Source of the DNA: Actinocatenispora sera
GTDB taxonomy: Bacteria > Actinomycetota > Actinomycetes > Mycobacteriales > Micromonosporaceae
NCBI RefSeq assembly: GCF_018324685.1
Contig: NZ_AP023354.1
Span: 1,922,001-1,986,000, forward strand
DNA length: 64,000 bases
Direction of reading: 5' to 3'
Made by a program: the position numbers and the translations under genes. A model generated the notes under the pieces. That model did no database searches. It worked only from the letters and a program-made list of their open reading frames with translations, and was not told the origin of the DNA. Shown here in pieces: positions 28,452 to 36,822 of the stretch. Every line of letters starts with the position of its first letter. Position 1 is the stretch's first letter.

Positions 28452-29231
28452 ATGACACGAGTGTTGGTGACAGGCGGTACGGGTGTGCTCGGCCGGGCAC
28501 TGGTCGAGCGGCTCAAGGAACGCGCCGAGGTACGGGTGCTCAGCCGGCGCGAGGGGCTGCCGACCGGTTCGGTCCGCGGCGACCTGGAGAGCGGCACCGG
28601 GCTGGCCCAGGCTCTCGACGGGGTGGACGCGATCGCGCACTGCGCGACCAGCGCCGACTACCGACATCCCGAGCGCGACGTGGCGCAGACCCGGCGGCTG
28701 CTCGCCGAGCGCGGCGAGCGGCCGCTGACCTACATCTCGATCGTCGGCGTGGACGAGATCCCGTTCGCCTACTACCGGGCCAAGCTCAACTCGGAACTGG
28801 CCATCGCGCAGTCCGGCGCGCCGTGGACGGTGCTGCGCGCCACCCAGTTCCACGACCTGGTGTTGCGCTTCCTGCGGCCGATCGCGCGCCCGCCGATCGC
28901 CCTGGTACCGAACCTGACGGTGCAGCCGGTCGACGTCGGCGACGTGGCCGACCGGATGGCCGACCTGGTGCTCGGTGAGCCGGCCGGGCGGGTGCCGGAC
29001 ATGGGCGGGCCGGAGGTGACCGCGCTGCCCGACCTGATGCGCACGTACCTGTCGGTCGCCGGACTGCAGCGGCGCGTGCTGCGGATGCCGGTACGGCTGC
29101 CGGGGCGCACCATGGCGGCGTTCCGGGGCGGCGCGCACCTGACGCCGGACCACCCCGACGGGCGCGTCACGTTCGCCGAGTACCTGGAGCGGTTGCGCCA
29201 GTCGGACGGCACCATCAGCAGCGCGTACTGA
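28452..29231 (+). CDS. NAD(P)-binding SDR/NmrA-like oxidoreductase
   Basis: The 259-residue protein is an atypical short-chain dehydrogenase/epimerase-like protein: VLVTGGTGVLGRALVERL at residues 4-21 binds NAD(P), then AIAHCATSADYR, TYISIVGVDEIPFAYYRAK (YxxxK type) and LRATQFHD. It resembles NmrA/YwnB-like proteins that sense or use NAD(P)H. The ATG at 28452 is preferred to the one at 28446 because the ECF41-like promoter ends at 28443, there is no ribosome-binding site, and initiation should fall on it. It is a likely member of the sigma factor's regulon. The substrate is unknown. Confidence 0.85.
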   Translation: MTRVLVTGGTGVLGRALVERLKERAEVRVLSRREGLPTGSVRGDLESGTGLAQALDGVDAIAHCATSADYRHPERDVAQTRRLLAERGERPLTYISIVGVDEIPFAYYRAKLNSELAIAQSGAPWTVLRATQFHDLVLRFLRPIARPPIALVPNLTVQPVDVGDVADRMADLVLGEPAGRVPDMGGPEVTALPDLMRTYLSVAGLQRRVLRMPVRLPGRTMAAFRGGAHLTPDHPDGRVTFAEYLERLRQSDGTISSAY

Positions 29232-29333
29232 CCGGTCCGGTGCCCGCACACCACGTGTGACGCGGGTGATCGGCGGCCGTCGATCCGGCGCGCCTACCGG
29301 CTTTCGCCGACGTCGTCGCTAACGTGTTCGAGC

Positions 29334-30047
29334 ATGCGGATGACGGTTGGCCCGCTCCCACCCGCCGTCTACTGGCGACGGCGGGTGGTCGTGCTGGCCG
29401 GCGTGGCGCTGGTGGTCGTGCTCACCGTGTGGGCGTGCAGCCCGGGGGCGCCCAAGACGTCGTCCGGCCCGCACGCGGCCGGAGCGAAGCACTCGTCGCG
29501 CCCCGGGTCCGGCTCCGGAACGGCGACCGGCCCGGTGACCGGTGACCCGTCGCCCACTGGCAGCGCCTCGGCGAGCCCCACGCCGACCGCAGGCAGCGGC
29601 GACGGCGCGCCGGTCGACGCCTCCGCCGTACCACCGCCGGCCGACGACGACGAACCCGCCGGGCACTGCAGCGACGACGCGCTGACCGTCTCGGTACGGG
29701 TGGACCCGCGCACCATGCCGGCCGGTTCGACCCCGGCGCTGTACCTGACCATCGGGAACGGCTCGCGCAAGGCGTGCACCCGCGACATCGGCGCCGACCA
29801 GCAGGAGCTGTACGTCAAGCACGGCGACACGACGGTCTGGTCGTCGGACTACTGCGACGCCAACCACGGCTCCGACGTCCGCCGGTTCGACCCGGGCGTG
29901 CACGTCACGTACCGGTTGGTGTGGGACGGCCGCACGGCGAGCAAGGGCTGCAAGACGGCCCGGCACGCCCTGTCCCGCGGCTCCTACTCGCTGGACGGCC
30001 GGGTCGGCACCAAGCACGCCAAGCCCTTCCCGCTGACCGTCACCTGA
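29334..30047 (+). CDS. Membrane-anchored secreted protein of unknown function
   Basis: The 237-residue protein has an N-terminal hydrophobic segment (about residues 17-34) ending VWACSPG, which could be a lipobox or an uncleaved anchor. A Ser/Thr/Gly/Pro-rich linker follows to about residue 105. The C-terminal extracytoplasmic domain of about 130 residues has paired cysteines (CSDDALTV, CTRDIG, YCDANHG, KGCKTA) and looks like a small beta-sandwich. I do not recognise a named family. The start lies eight bases after TAACGT with no clear Shine-Dalgarno sequence. It converges with disA. Confidence 0.75.
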   Translation: MRMTVGPLPPAVYWRRRVVVLAGVALVVVLTVWACSPGAPKTSSGPHAAGAKHSSRPGSGSGTATGPVTGDPSPTGSASASPTPTAGSGDGAPVDASAVPPPADDDEPAGHCSDDALTVSVRVDPRTMPAGSTPALYLTIGNGSRKACTRDIGADQQELYVKHGDTTVWSSDYCDANHGSDVRRFDPGVHVTYRLVWDGRTASKGCKTARHALSRGSYSLDGRVGTKHAKPFPLTVT

Positions 30048-30096
30048 CCGCCTCACTCGGCCCAGTCGAGCTGCGGTTCCGCACAGCAAGGGGCCG

Positions 30097-31173
30097 TCAG
30101 ACGTAGCGTTCCAGGATGGAGGCCTCGGCGAGGCGGGAGAGGCCCTCGCGGACGGTGCGGGCGCGGCTGTCGCCGACGCCGTCGACGGCCTGCAGGTCCT
30201 CCACGGTGGCGCCGAGCAGCCGCTGCAGCCCCCCGAAGTGGCCGACCAGCCGGTCGACCACCGGGGACGGCAGCCGCGGCACCTTCGCCAGCAGCCGGAA
30301 CCCCAGCGGGCTGATCGCCGCCTCCAGCGCCTCGGTGGTCGCCGGGTAGCTGAGCGCCTTGGCGACCGCGGTCAGGTCCAGCAGCTCGGTCGCGGACAGC
30401 TCGTCGAGCTGCGCCAGCACCTCGTGCACCTCCGGCGGGATCCGCCCCGGCGGGAAGTAGTCGCGGATGACCAGGGCGCGGTCCTCGTCCACGCCGGCCA
30501 TCAGCTCGTCGAGCTGCAGCGCCAGCAGCCGGCCGTCGGTGCCGAGCTCGATCACGTACCCCTCGATCTCGTCGGCGATCCGGCGCACCATCTCCAACCG
30601 CTGCACCACGGCCATCGCGTCCCGCACCGTGACCAGGTCCTCGATCTCCAGCGCGGACAGCGTGCCGGACACCTCGTCCAGTCGCGCCTTGTACCGCTCC
30701 AGGGTGGCGAGCGCCTGGTTCGCCCGGGACAGGATCGCCGCCGAGTCGTCCAGCACGTGCCGCTGCCCGGTCACGTACAGGCTGATGATGTGCATCGACT
30801 GGCTCACCGAGATCACCGGGTACCCGGTCTGCCGGGCCACCCGCTCCGCGGTGCGGTGCCGGGTGCCGGACTCCTCGGTCGGGATCGACGGATCGGGCAT
30901 CAGGTGCACCGCGGCCTGCACGATGCGTGAGCAGTCGTTGGTGAGGATGACCGCGCCGTCCATCTTGCACAGCTCGCGCAGCCGGGTCGCGGAGAACTCG
31001 ACGTCCAGCGGGAAACCCCCGGTGCACAGCACGTCGACGGCCCGGTCGTACCCGAGCACGATCAGCGCCCCGGTGTTGCCGCGCAGGATCCGCTCCAGGC
31101 CCTCCCGCAGTGCGGTGCCCGGCGCCATCAGCGCGAGCGTCGCGCGCAGCGGATCATCCCGGTCGATTGGCAC
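30097..31173 (-). CDS. disA: Diadenylate cyclase / DNA integrity scanning protein DisA
   Basis: DisA makes c-di-AMP from two ATP and responds to branched DNA. The 358-residue protein has the N-terminal DAC domain with the catalytic motifs DGA at residues 72-74 and RHR at 105-107. A helical linker follows, and then a C-terminal helix-hairpin-helix domain ([30 protein letters not shown]). GTG at 31173 has GAAGGAG eight bases upstream. radA lies just upstream on the same strand, as in many Gram-positive bacteria where RadA interacts with DisA. Confidence 0.97.
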   Translation of the reverse strand: MPIDRDDPLRATLALMAPGTALREGLERILRGNTGALIVLGYDRAVDVLCTGGFPLDVEFSATRLRELCKMDGAVILTNDCSRIVQAAVHLMPDPSIPTEESGTRHRTAERVARQTGYPVISVSQSMHIISLYVTGQRHVLDDSAAILSRANQALATLERYKARLDEVSGTLSALEIEDLVTVRDAMAVVQRLEMVRRIADEIEGYVIELGTDGRLLALQLDELMAGVDEDRALVIRDYFPPGRIPPEVHEVLAQLDELSATELLDLTAVAKALSYPATTEALEAAISPLGFRLLAKVPRLPSPVVDRLVGHFGGLQRLLGATVEDLQAVDGVGDSRARTVREGLSRLAEASILERYV

Positions 31174-31386
31174 CTCGCCGCTCCTTCGATCACCGCCGGA
31201 GAACCGGGGCCGCCCCGCCCCGGTCACGGGCCACCCCGCCCGGCACAGTGTAGGGAATCCGGGGCATGCCATCACCGCCCCGACGATCACTCGCTCACGC
31301 TTCGTGTCCGAAGCGATGTGCACGGCTCCGGTCGGCCGCGAGCAGGCGAAGGCAATGCCGTCGGTACCGGTATGAACCGGGCGGGG

Positions 31387-32859
31387 TCAGTCGCGCGATT
31401 CCCGAGTGGCGTCGGCCACCGCGCGCAGCGCCGCGCCCAGGTCGGGCACCTCGGTGACCGACAGCCCGGCCGGCGCGTCGACCCCGGTCGCGGCCGGCCC
31501 GCAGCCGACCGGCACCAGCGCCCGGGTGAAGCCCAGCCGGGCCGCCTCGGACAGCCGCCGCGGCACCGCCGAGACCGGCCGCACCTCGCCGGCGAGCCCG
31601 ACCTCGCCGATCGCGACCAGGTCGGCCGGCAGCGGGAAGTCGCGGGACGCCGACGCCACCGCCAGACTCACCGCGAGGTCGGCCGACGGCTCGGTCACCC
31701 GCACCCCGCCGACCGTCGCGGCGAACACCTCCCGGTCGTGCAGCCGCACCTTGCAGCGGCGTTCCAGCACCGCGAGCGCCATCGCCACCCGGGCCGAGTC
31801 GAGCCCGGACACCGCGCGCCGCGGCGACGGCAGCACCGACGGCGCCACCAGCGCCTGCACCTCGGTGAGCAGCGGCCGGCGGCCCTCCACCGTCACCGTC
31901 ACGCAGGTGCCCGGCACCGGGTCGGCATGCCGGGACAGGAACAGCCCGGACGGGTCGGCCAGGCCGCGGATGCCGCCGTCGTGCATCTCGAAGCAGCCGA
32001 CCTCGTCTGCCGCACCGAACCGGTTCTTCACCGCGCGGACCAGCCGCAACGTCGAGTGCCGGTCGCCCTCGAAGTGCAGCACCACGTCGACCAGGTGCTC
32101 CAGCACCCGGGGCCCGGCGATCGCGCCGTCCTTCGTCACGTGGCCGACCAGCACGGTGGCGATGCCGCGCTCCTTGGCCACCGCGACCAGCGCCGCGGTG
32201 ACCGCCCGGACCTGGGTCACCCCGCCGGCCGAACCGTCCACCTCCGGGGAGGCGATGGTCTGCACCGAGTCGAGGATGAGCAGGCCCGGCTTGACCGTGT
32301 CGATGTGGCCGAGCACGTTCGCCAGGTCGGTCTCGGTGGCGAGGAACAGGCTGTCGTGCACCGCACCGGTGCGCTCGGCCCGCAGCCGCACCTGCGCCGC
32401 CGACTCCTCGCCGCTGACCACCAGCGACGGGGTGGCCGCGGGCTGCGCCGGCGCGCTGGCACACCAGCGGTAGGCCACCTCCAGCAGCAGCGTCGACTTG
32501 CCGACGCCGGGCTCGCCGGCGAGCAGCACCACCGAACCCGGCACCAGGCCGCCACCGAGCACCCGGTCGAGCTCGCCGACGCCGGTCGGCCGGTGCGCCG
32601 CCTCCTCCAGATCGACCGTGCCGATCGGGCTGGCCGGCACGGACGGGGCGCGCGCGGCGAGTGCCGGCATGGCCGCCGGTGCGGCCGCGGCCGGCGCCGC
32701 CTCGACGACCGAGCCCCAGCTGCCGCAGTCGGGGCAGCGGCCCACCCATTTCGGCACCGCGAACCCGCACGCGTCGCAGTGGTACGCGGGGCGGACGGTG
32801 CGGACCGCCGCACCGCGTGAGGCGGAACCGGGTCGAGTGCCGGAGCTTCGGGAAGTCAC
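31387..32859 (-). CDS. radA: DNA repair protein RadA
   Basis: RadA is a RecA-like helicase for branch migration. The 490-residue protein has the zinc finger C28-x2-C31 and C42-x2-C45, Walker A GEPGVGKSTLL, and the family-specific KNRFG motif (VKNRFGAADEVG). A Lon-like C-terminal domain with YGFTR-related GFTRALVP follows. The GTG at 32859 lies seven bases after TAGCGT with no ribosome-binding site, suggesting a leaderless transcript. About 210 bases separate it from disA, so disA may have its own promoter. Confidence 0.96.
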   Translation of the reverse strand: MTSRSSGTRPGSASRGAAVRTVRPAYHCDACGFAVPKWVGRCPDCGSWGSVVEAAPAAAAPAAMPALAARAPSVPASPIGTVDLEEAAHRPTGVGELDRVLGGGLVPGSVVLLAGEPGVGKSTLLLEVAYRWCASAPAQPAATPSLVVSGEESAAQVRLRAERTGAVHDSLFLATETDLANVLGHIDTVKPGLLILDSVQTIASPEVDGSAGGVTQVRAVTAALVAVAKERGIATVLVGHVTKDGAIAGPRVLEHLVDVVLHFEGDRHSTLRLVRAVKNRFGAADEVGCFEMHDGGIRGLADPSGLFLSRHADPVPGTCVTVTVEGRRPLLTEVQALVAPSVLPSPRRAVSGLDSARVAMALAVLERRCKVRLHDREVFAATVGGVRVTEPSADLAVSLAVASASRDFPLPADLVAIGEVGLAGEVRPVSAVPRRLSEAARLGFTRALVPVGCGPAATGVDAPAGLSVTEVPDLGAALRAVADATRESRD

Positions 32860-32866
32860 GGCCGAA

Positions 32867-32872
32867 ACGCTA
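32867..32872 (-). promoter_or_regulatory. Leaderless -10 element of radA
   Basis: On the minus strand TAGCGT (32872-32867) is followed by seven bases and the GTG start at 32859. No Shine-Dalgarno sequence intervenes. Confidence 0.45.
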
Positions 32873-32879
32873 TGCCCCG

Positions 32880-32936
32880 GGTACGACAGTGCCGCGGCGC
32901 CGCGCCCGGCAGGCGCGATGCCGCGGCACTCGTACC
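32880..32936 (-). terminator. Hairpin after the lpqE-like gene
   Basis: GGTACGA-CA-GTGCCGCGGC (32880-32898) pairs with GCCGCGGCAC-TCGTACC (32920-32936), leaving two bulged bases and a GC-rich 21-base loop. It lies directly downstream of the minus-strand lipoprotein gene and upstream of radA. Confidence 0.65.
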
Positions 32937-32944
32937 GGTTCGGC

Positions 32945-33637
32945 TCAGCCCTCTTCGGGGTGCTCGACGCCCGCCGGGGAGCGCTCGGTGACCTTCTCCG
33001 GCGGTGCCATCGGCACGTCGATCTGGATGTCGCCGGCCTTCTGGAAGTGGAACACCAGGCGCACCGTCTGGCCCGGCCGCAGGTCCCGGCGCACCTTGTA
33101 CAGCTCGAGGTATTTGCCCTGGTCCGGCAGGAGCGTCAGCAGGTCCTGGGACGCCACCTTGAGGTCGAACCGGTCCGGGCCGGGCGGCTGGTCGTTCGGC
33201 GTCGGCGAGGCGCTGCCGGACGGCGATGCGGTACCCGACGGGGACGCGCTGCCGGACGGCGACGCGGAGGCCGAGGCGGAGCTGTCGACGAAGACGACGG
33301 ACTCGGCCGCGTTGGTGCTCACCGAGGTCAGCACGTCGTCGTCGGCTCCCGAGTTGGCGATCCGGGTCACCAGCGGGGCGTCCTGGCCCGCGGTGTACGT
33401 CGCGTCGCCGTCGCCGCGGAACAGCACGGTGAGGTCGCGCAGCGCGATGGTGCCGGAGTCGGACTGGGCGTTCGCGCCCTGCACGGCGGGCTGGATCTTC
33501 GCGGTCTCGGAGATCTGTCCGGCACCGCAGCCGGCGAGCACCGCGGCGGCACCCACCCCGGCAACCAGCGCGAGCGCGCCGCGTCGGGTGAACCGACGCA
33601 GCCGAGGCGATCGAGACGACACAACACTGCGGCTCAC
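32945..33637 (-). CDS. LpqE-like lipoprotein
   Basis: The 230-residue protein has a signal peptide ending in the lipobox LAGC near residue 37, so it should be a membrane lipoprotein. A beta-rich domain follows, interrupted near the middle by a low-complexity insert of SASASPSG-type repeats. The C-terminal half (LRPGQTVRLVFHFQKAGDIQIDVPM) resembles the copper-chaperone-like fold seen in mycobacterial LpqE, which also neighbours radA and carD. No metal-binding histidine or methionine cluster is obvious. GTG at 33637. The name is by position and weak similarity. Confidence 0.65.
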   Translation of the reverse strand: MSRSVVSSRSPRLRRFTRRGALALVAGVGAAAVLAGCGAGQISETAKIQPAVQGANAQSDSGTIALRDLTVLFRGDGDATYTAGQDAPLVTRIANSGADDDVLTSVSTNAAESVVFVDSSASASASPSGSASPSGTASPSGSASPTPNDQPPGPDRFDLKVASQDLLTLLPDQGKYLELYKVRRDLRPGQTVRLVFHFQKAGDIQIDVPMAPPEKVTERSPAGVEHPEEG

Positions 33638-33749
33638 GGTGCCGATCCTCCTTGCTGCAATGCCCAGGTAGGCCATCGGACAGCCTAATGCCGGCCGTAC
33701 CGGTACGTGCGGAGAGGTGCCGATCGGGGCGGGCGACCGGCTCGACGGG

Positions 33750-34616
33750 TCAGCCGGTGGCGGCGCCGGCGAGTACCAGCAGGGCGACGTCGACCAGGGC
33801 GACCACGAGCACCACCCGGAAGGTGGCGCGGGAGCCCGGCCGGCGTCCGGCGACGGCGCCGACCACGAGCGCGGCGAGCGCCACCGCGAACCCGGCCGGG
33901 CCGTACCAACCCCGTACGCCGTAGGCGAGCAGGCCGGAGGCGGCCAGCAGCAGCGCCGCGCCGACCCACCAGGCGGTCCGGGCGCCGAGCCGGTGCGGCA
34001 GTCCCGCGATGCCGGCGGCGCGGTCGGCCGCCAGGTCGGGCAGCGTGTTGAAGAAGTGCGCCCCGCCGCCGAGGGCGGCGCCCGCGGCGCACAGCCACCA
34101 CGGCACCGCGACACCCGCGCCGAGCAGCACGAACGCCGGCAACAGGGCGAACGAGGCGAGGTAGGGCAGCACCGAGGCGGGCGTGGCCTTCAGCGGCCGG
34201 TCGTACAGCCAGGCGCAGCCGACCGCGGCGAGGTGCACCGCGCCGGCCAGCCACCCGGACAGCAGCGACAGCGGTACCGTCGCCGCCGCCGCGGCGACCG
34301 CCGACGCGCGCAGCGTGGCCGGCGTGACCAGCCCGGTCACCACCGGCTTGTCCCGGCGGCCGGCGGCGAGGTCGCGGGCCGCGTCCAGCCAGTCGTTCGC
34401 CCAGCCGACGGAGAGCTGGCCGGTGACCACCGCGGCGGCCACCGACGCCGTACCGGCGGCGCCGCGGCCGACCGCGACCGACAGCACGGTCGCCACCAGT
34501 GTGACCGCCGCCACAGGCTCCGGGTGGCAGCCGCGGACGAGCCCCAGCACGGTTCGCCGCACCCGCGCCGGACCGCCGCCGGTCGTCGCCGGCTCGTCCG
34601 GTCGCCGCACGCTCAC
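33750..34616 (-). CDS. UbiA-family membrane prenyltransferase
   Basis: The 288-residue protein is polytopic, with about eight membrane segments. It carries both aspartate-rich motifs of UbiA enzymes: N74-D75-x2-D78-x3-D82 in NDWLDAARD and D194-x3-D198 in NTLPDLAAD. Such enzymes move a prenyl chain from its diphosphate onto an aromatic acceptor. The divergent methyltransferase, acyl-CoA dehydrogenase-like and type III PKS genes suggest the acceptor is a polyketide phenol rather than a quinone precursor. GTG at 34616 is about ten bases after GGAG. A housekeeping menaquinone or haem role is the alternative, but those genes are absent here. Confidence 0.85.
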   Translation of the reverse strand: MSVRRPDEPATTGGGPARVRRTVLGLVRGCHPEPVAAVTLVATVLSVAVGRGAAGTASVAAAVVTGQLSVGWANDWLDAARDLAAGRRDKPVVTGLVTPATLRASAVAAAAATVPLSLLSGWLAGAVHLAAVGCAWLYDRPLKATPASVLPYLASFALLPAFVLLGAGVAVPWWLCAAGAALGGGAHFFNTLPDLAADRAAGIAGLPHRLGARTAWWVGAALLLAASGLLAYGVRGWYGPAGFAVALAALVVGAVAGRRPGSRATFRVVLVVALVDVALLVLAGAATG

Positions 34617-34772
34617 CAGGCAAGACTCCGCATCCGCATACGGCCAGTCTGCCCGTCCTCGTCCGGTCCCCGCGCGTACCGCTGCGGCGTGGCACGCCGG
34701 GCTGGCACGCGGCGTACCCCGATGAACCACCCGAGCATCCCGTTCGTGTGACAGGGTCGGGAGGTGACCGCG

Positions 34773-35570
34773 ATGGTGCGCACCGTCGATCGGGCGCCGG
34801 GCCGGCACCGGGGCCGCAACGAGCTGTCCCAGTACGAGCGGCTGCGGGACGAGTGGTGGCGCCCGGGCGGCGTGTTCGCCTCGCTGAGCTGGCTGGCCGA
34901 GGCGCGGGCCCGGCTGGTACCGCCGGCGCCCCGGCCCGGCGCGGTACTGGTCGACCTGGGCTGCGGCGGTGGGCTGCTCGCGCCGTGGCTGGCCGGTCGC
35001 GGGTACCGGCACGTCGGCGTCGACCCCGTCGCCACCTCGCTGCGGGTGGCCCGGGAACACGGGGTGACGCCGCTCGCCGGCGACGCGTACCGGGTGCCGC
35101 TCGCGTCCGGCTGCGCCGACGTGGTGGTGGCCGGTGAGCTGCTGGAACACGTGGCCGACCCGGCCCGGGTGATCGCCGAGGCGGCACGGCTGCTGCGGCC
35201 GGGCGGGCTGCTGGTCGGCGACACGATCAACGCGACGATGGTGGCCCGGCTGATCCTCGTCACGCTGGGTGAGCGGATACCGGGGGTCGTGCTGCCGCGT
35301 GGCCCGGGGGGCCGGCTGCGGTTCCGGCCGGTGATCGCGGCCGGCATCCACGACCCGGACCTGTTCGTACCGCCCGGGCTGCTGCGCACCGCGGCCCGCG
35401 CGCACGGGGTGGACCTGCAGGTACGCGGGCTGCGGCCGGGCGTACCCGGGCTGCTGCGGTTCGTCGCGACCGGGCGCGGGCCGGTGACCATGCGGGCCGG
35501 TGGTTCGTCGGCGCTGCTCTACCAGTTTCGCGGCCGGCGCCGCGGCCGGCCGCCGGGTGAGACACCGTGA
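34773..35570 (+). CDS. UbiG-like SAM-dependent methyltransferase
   Basis: The roughly 265-residue protein has the UbiG-type opening NELSQYERLRDEWWRPGGVFASLSWL, then VDLGCGGGLLAPWLAG for SAM, GVDPV as the acidic loop, and CADVVVAGELLEHVADP. UbiG enzymes O-methylate hydroxylated, prenylated phenols. Beside a UbiA enzyme and a type III PKS, that is the likely job here. The ATG at 34773 has GGGAGG at good spacing; a GTG at 34764 is possible. The gene leads a three-gene plus-strand group. Confidence 0.85.
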   Translation: MVRTVDRAPGRHRGRNELSQYERLRDEWWRPGGVFASLSWLAEARARLVPPAPRPGAVLVDLGCGGGLLAPWLAGRGYRHVGVDPVATSLRVAREHGVTPLAGDAYRVPLASGCADVVVAGELLEHVADPARVIAEAARLLRPGGLLVGDTINATMVARLILVTLGERIPGVVLPRGPGGRLRFRPVIAAGIHDPDLFVPPGLLRTAARAHGVDLQVRGLRPGVPGLLRFVATGRGPVTMRAGGSSALLYQFRGRRRGRPPGETP

Positions 35571-35613
35571 GAAGCAGGCATCGGCGGCCCGACCGGCGCC
35601 AGAGGGAGGCGAC

Positions 35614-36822
35614 GTGACCAGTACGCGTGAGGTGACCGAGGAGCAGCCGCTGACACCGGACCGGGCGGTGGCGGCGGCCGCCGCGCTGGTGCCGGACTTC
35701 GCCGCGCGGGCGGCCGGGTACGACGTGGACGGCGCGCTGCCGGCCGCGGACCTCGCCGCGCTGCGGGACGCCGGCCTGCTCGGGCTGATGGTGCCGCCGC
35801 GGCTGGGTGGTGCCGGCGCCGGGTTCGCCGACTACGCACGGGTGGCGATGGAGCTGGGCCGCGGCAACGGCGCGACCGCGCTGATCTACAACATGCACGC
35901 CTCGGTCACCGGCGCGCTGGCGCAGACCCCGGACGAGCTGGCCCGCGCGCTCGGCGCGACCGACGCGTACTTCGCCGCCCGGGACGCGATCCTGACCGCC
36001 ACGGTGCGCGACGGCGCCCGCTACGCGGTGGCGATGAGCGAACCCCGGGCCGGCTCCCGGCTGTCCGAACTGACCAGCACCTACCGCGCGGACGGCAACG
36101 GGTTCGTCATCGACGGCCACAAGTGCTTCGTCTCCGGCGCCGAGGGCGCCGCCGGCTACCTGGTGGCGGCCCGCTCGTCGGCCGAGCCGGACAAGATCTC
36201 CCAGTTCCTGGTACCGGCCGGCGACGGCGTCCGGGTCGCGCCGAACTGGGACGTGCTCGGCATGCGCGCCACCGCGAGCCACGACCTGCACCTGTCGGTA
36301 CGGGTACCGGCCGACGCCCTCCTCGGCGGCGTGGAGGGGCTGGCCCTCCTGGTCGCCCAGGTGATGCCGCAGTGGCTGGTGGCGAGCTACGCCGCGGTGT
36401 ACGTCGGGGTCGCGCAGGCCGCCGTGGACGCCGCAGTGTCCTATGTGGAAGGTCGGAACCTGGCCACGCTCCCCGCGGTACGGGCCCGGATCGGCCGCGC
36501 CGAGGCCAGCGTCGCCGCGACCCGCCTCGCGGTACTCGAGGCCGCCCGCCGGGTCGACGACGATCCGGGCGCGCCGGAGACCAACCGCTGGGTGTGGCGG
36601 GCCAAGCTGCTTGCCGGGGACACCGCGGCGCGGGTGGCGAGCGATCTGCTGGAGGCGGCCGGCGCCGGCGCCTCCCGCCGCGGCCAGCCGCTGGAACGGC
36701 TGTACCGGGACGCCCGGTGCGGCGCGCTCCAGCCGGCGACCAGCGACGTGTGCGCGGACTGGCTCGGCGTCGCCGCCCTCGGCGGCGACCCGAACGCCGC
36801 CGGGACGGCCCCTCGATGGTGA
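35614..36822 (+). CDS. Acyl-CoA dehydrogenase-like flavoprotein
   Basis: The 402-residue protein follows the acyl-CoA dehydrogenase fold. It has an N-terminal helical domain (LRDAGLLGLMVPPRLGGAG), a middle beta domain with AMSEPRAGSRLSELTSTYRADGNGFVIDGHKCFVSGA, and a C-terminal helical domain ending DVCADWLGV. GTG at 35614 follows GGGAGG. It overlaps the type III PKS start, so the two are probably translated together. Possible roles are desaturation of an acyl starter, reduction of a prenyl chain, or flavin-dependent oxidation of the polyketide. Sequence alone does not decide. Confidence 0.8.
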   Translation: MTSTREVTEEQPLTPDRAVAAAAALVPDFAARAAGYDVDGALPAADLAALRDAGLLGLMVPPRLGGAGAGFADYARVAMELGRGNGATALIYNMHASVTGALAQTPDELARALGATDAYFAARDAILTATVRDGARYAVAMSEPRAGSRLSELTSTYRADGNGFVIDGHKCFVSGAEGAAGYLVAARSSAEPDKISQFLVPAGDGVRVAPNWDVLGMRATASHDLHLSVRVPADALLGGVEGLALLVAQVMPQWLVASYAAVYVGVAQAAVDAAVSYVEGRNLATLPAVRARIGRAEASVAATRLAVLEAARRVDDDPGAPETNRWVWRAKLLAGDTAARVASDLLEAAGAGASRRGQPLERLYRDARCGALQPATSDVCADWLGVAALGGDPNAAGTAPRW

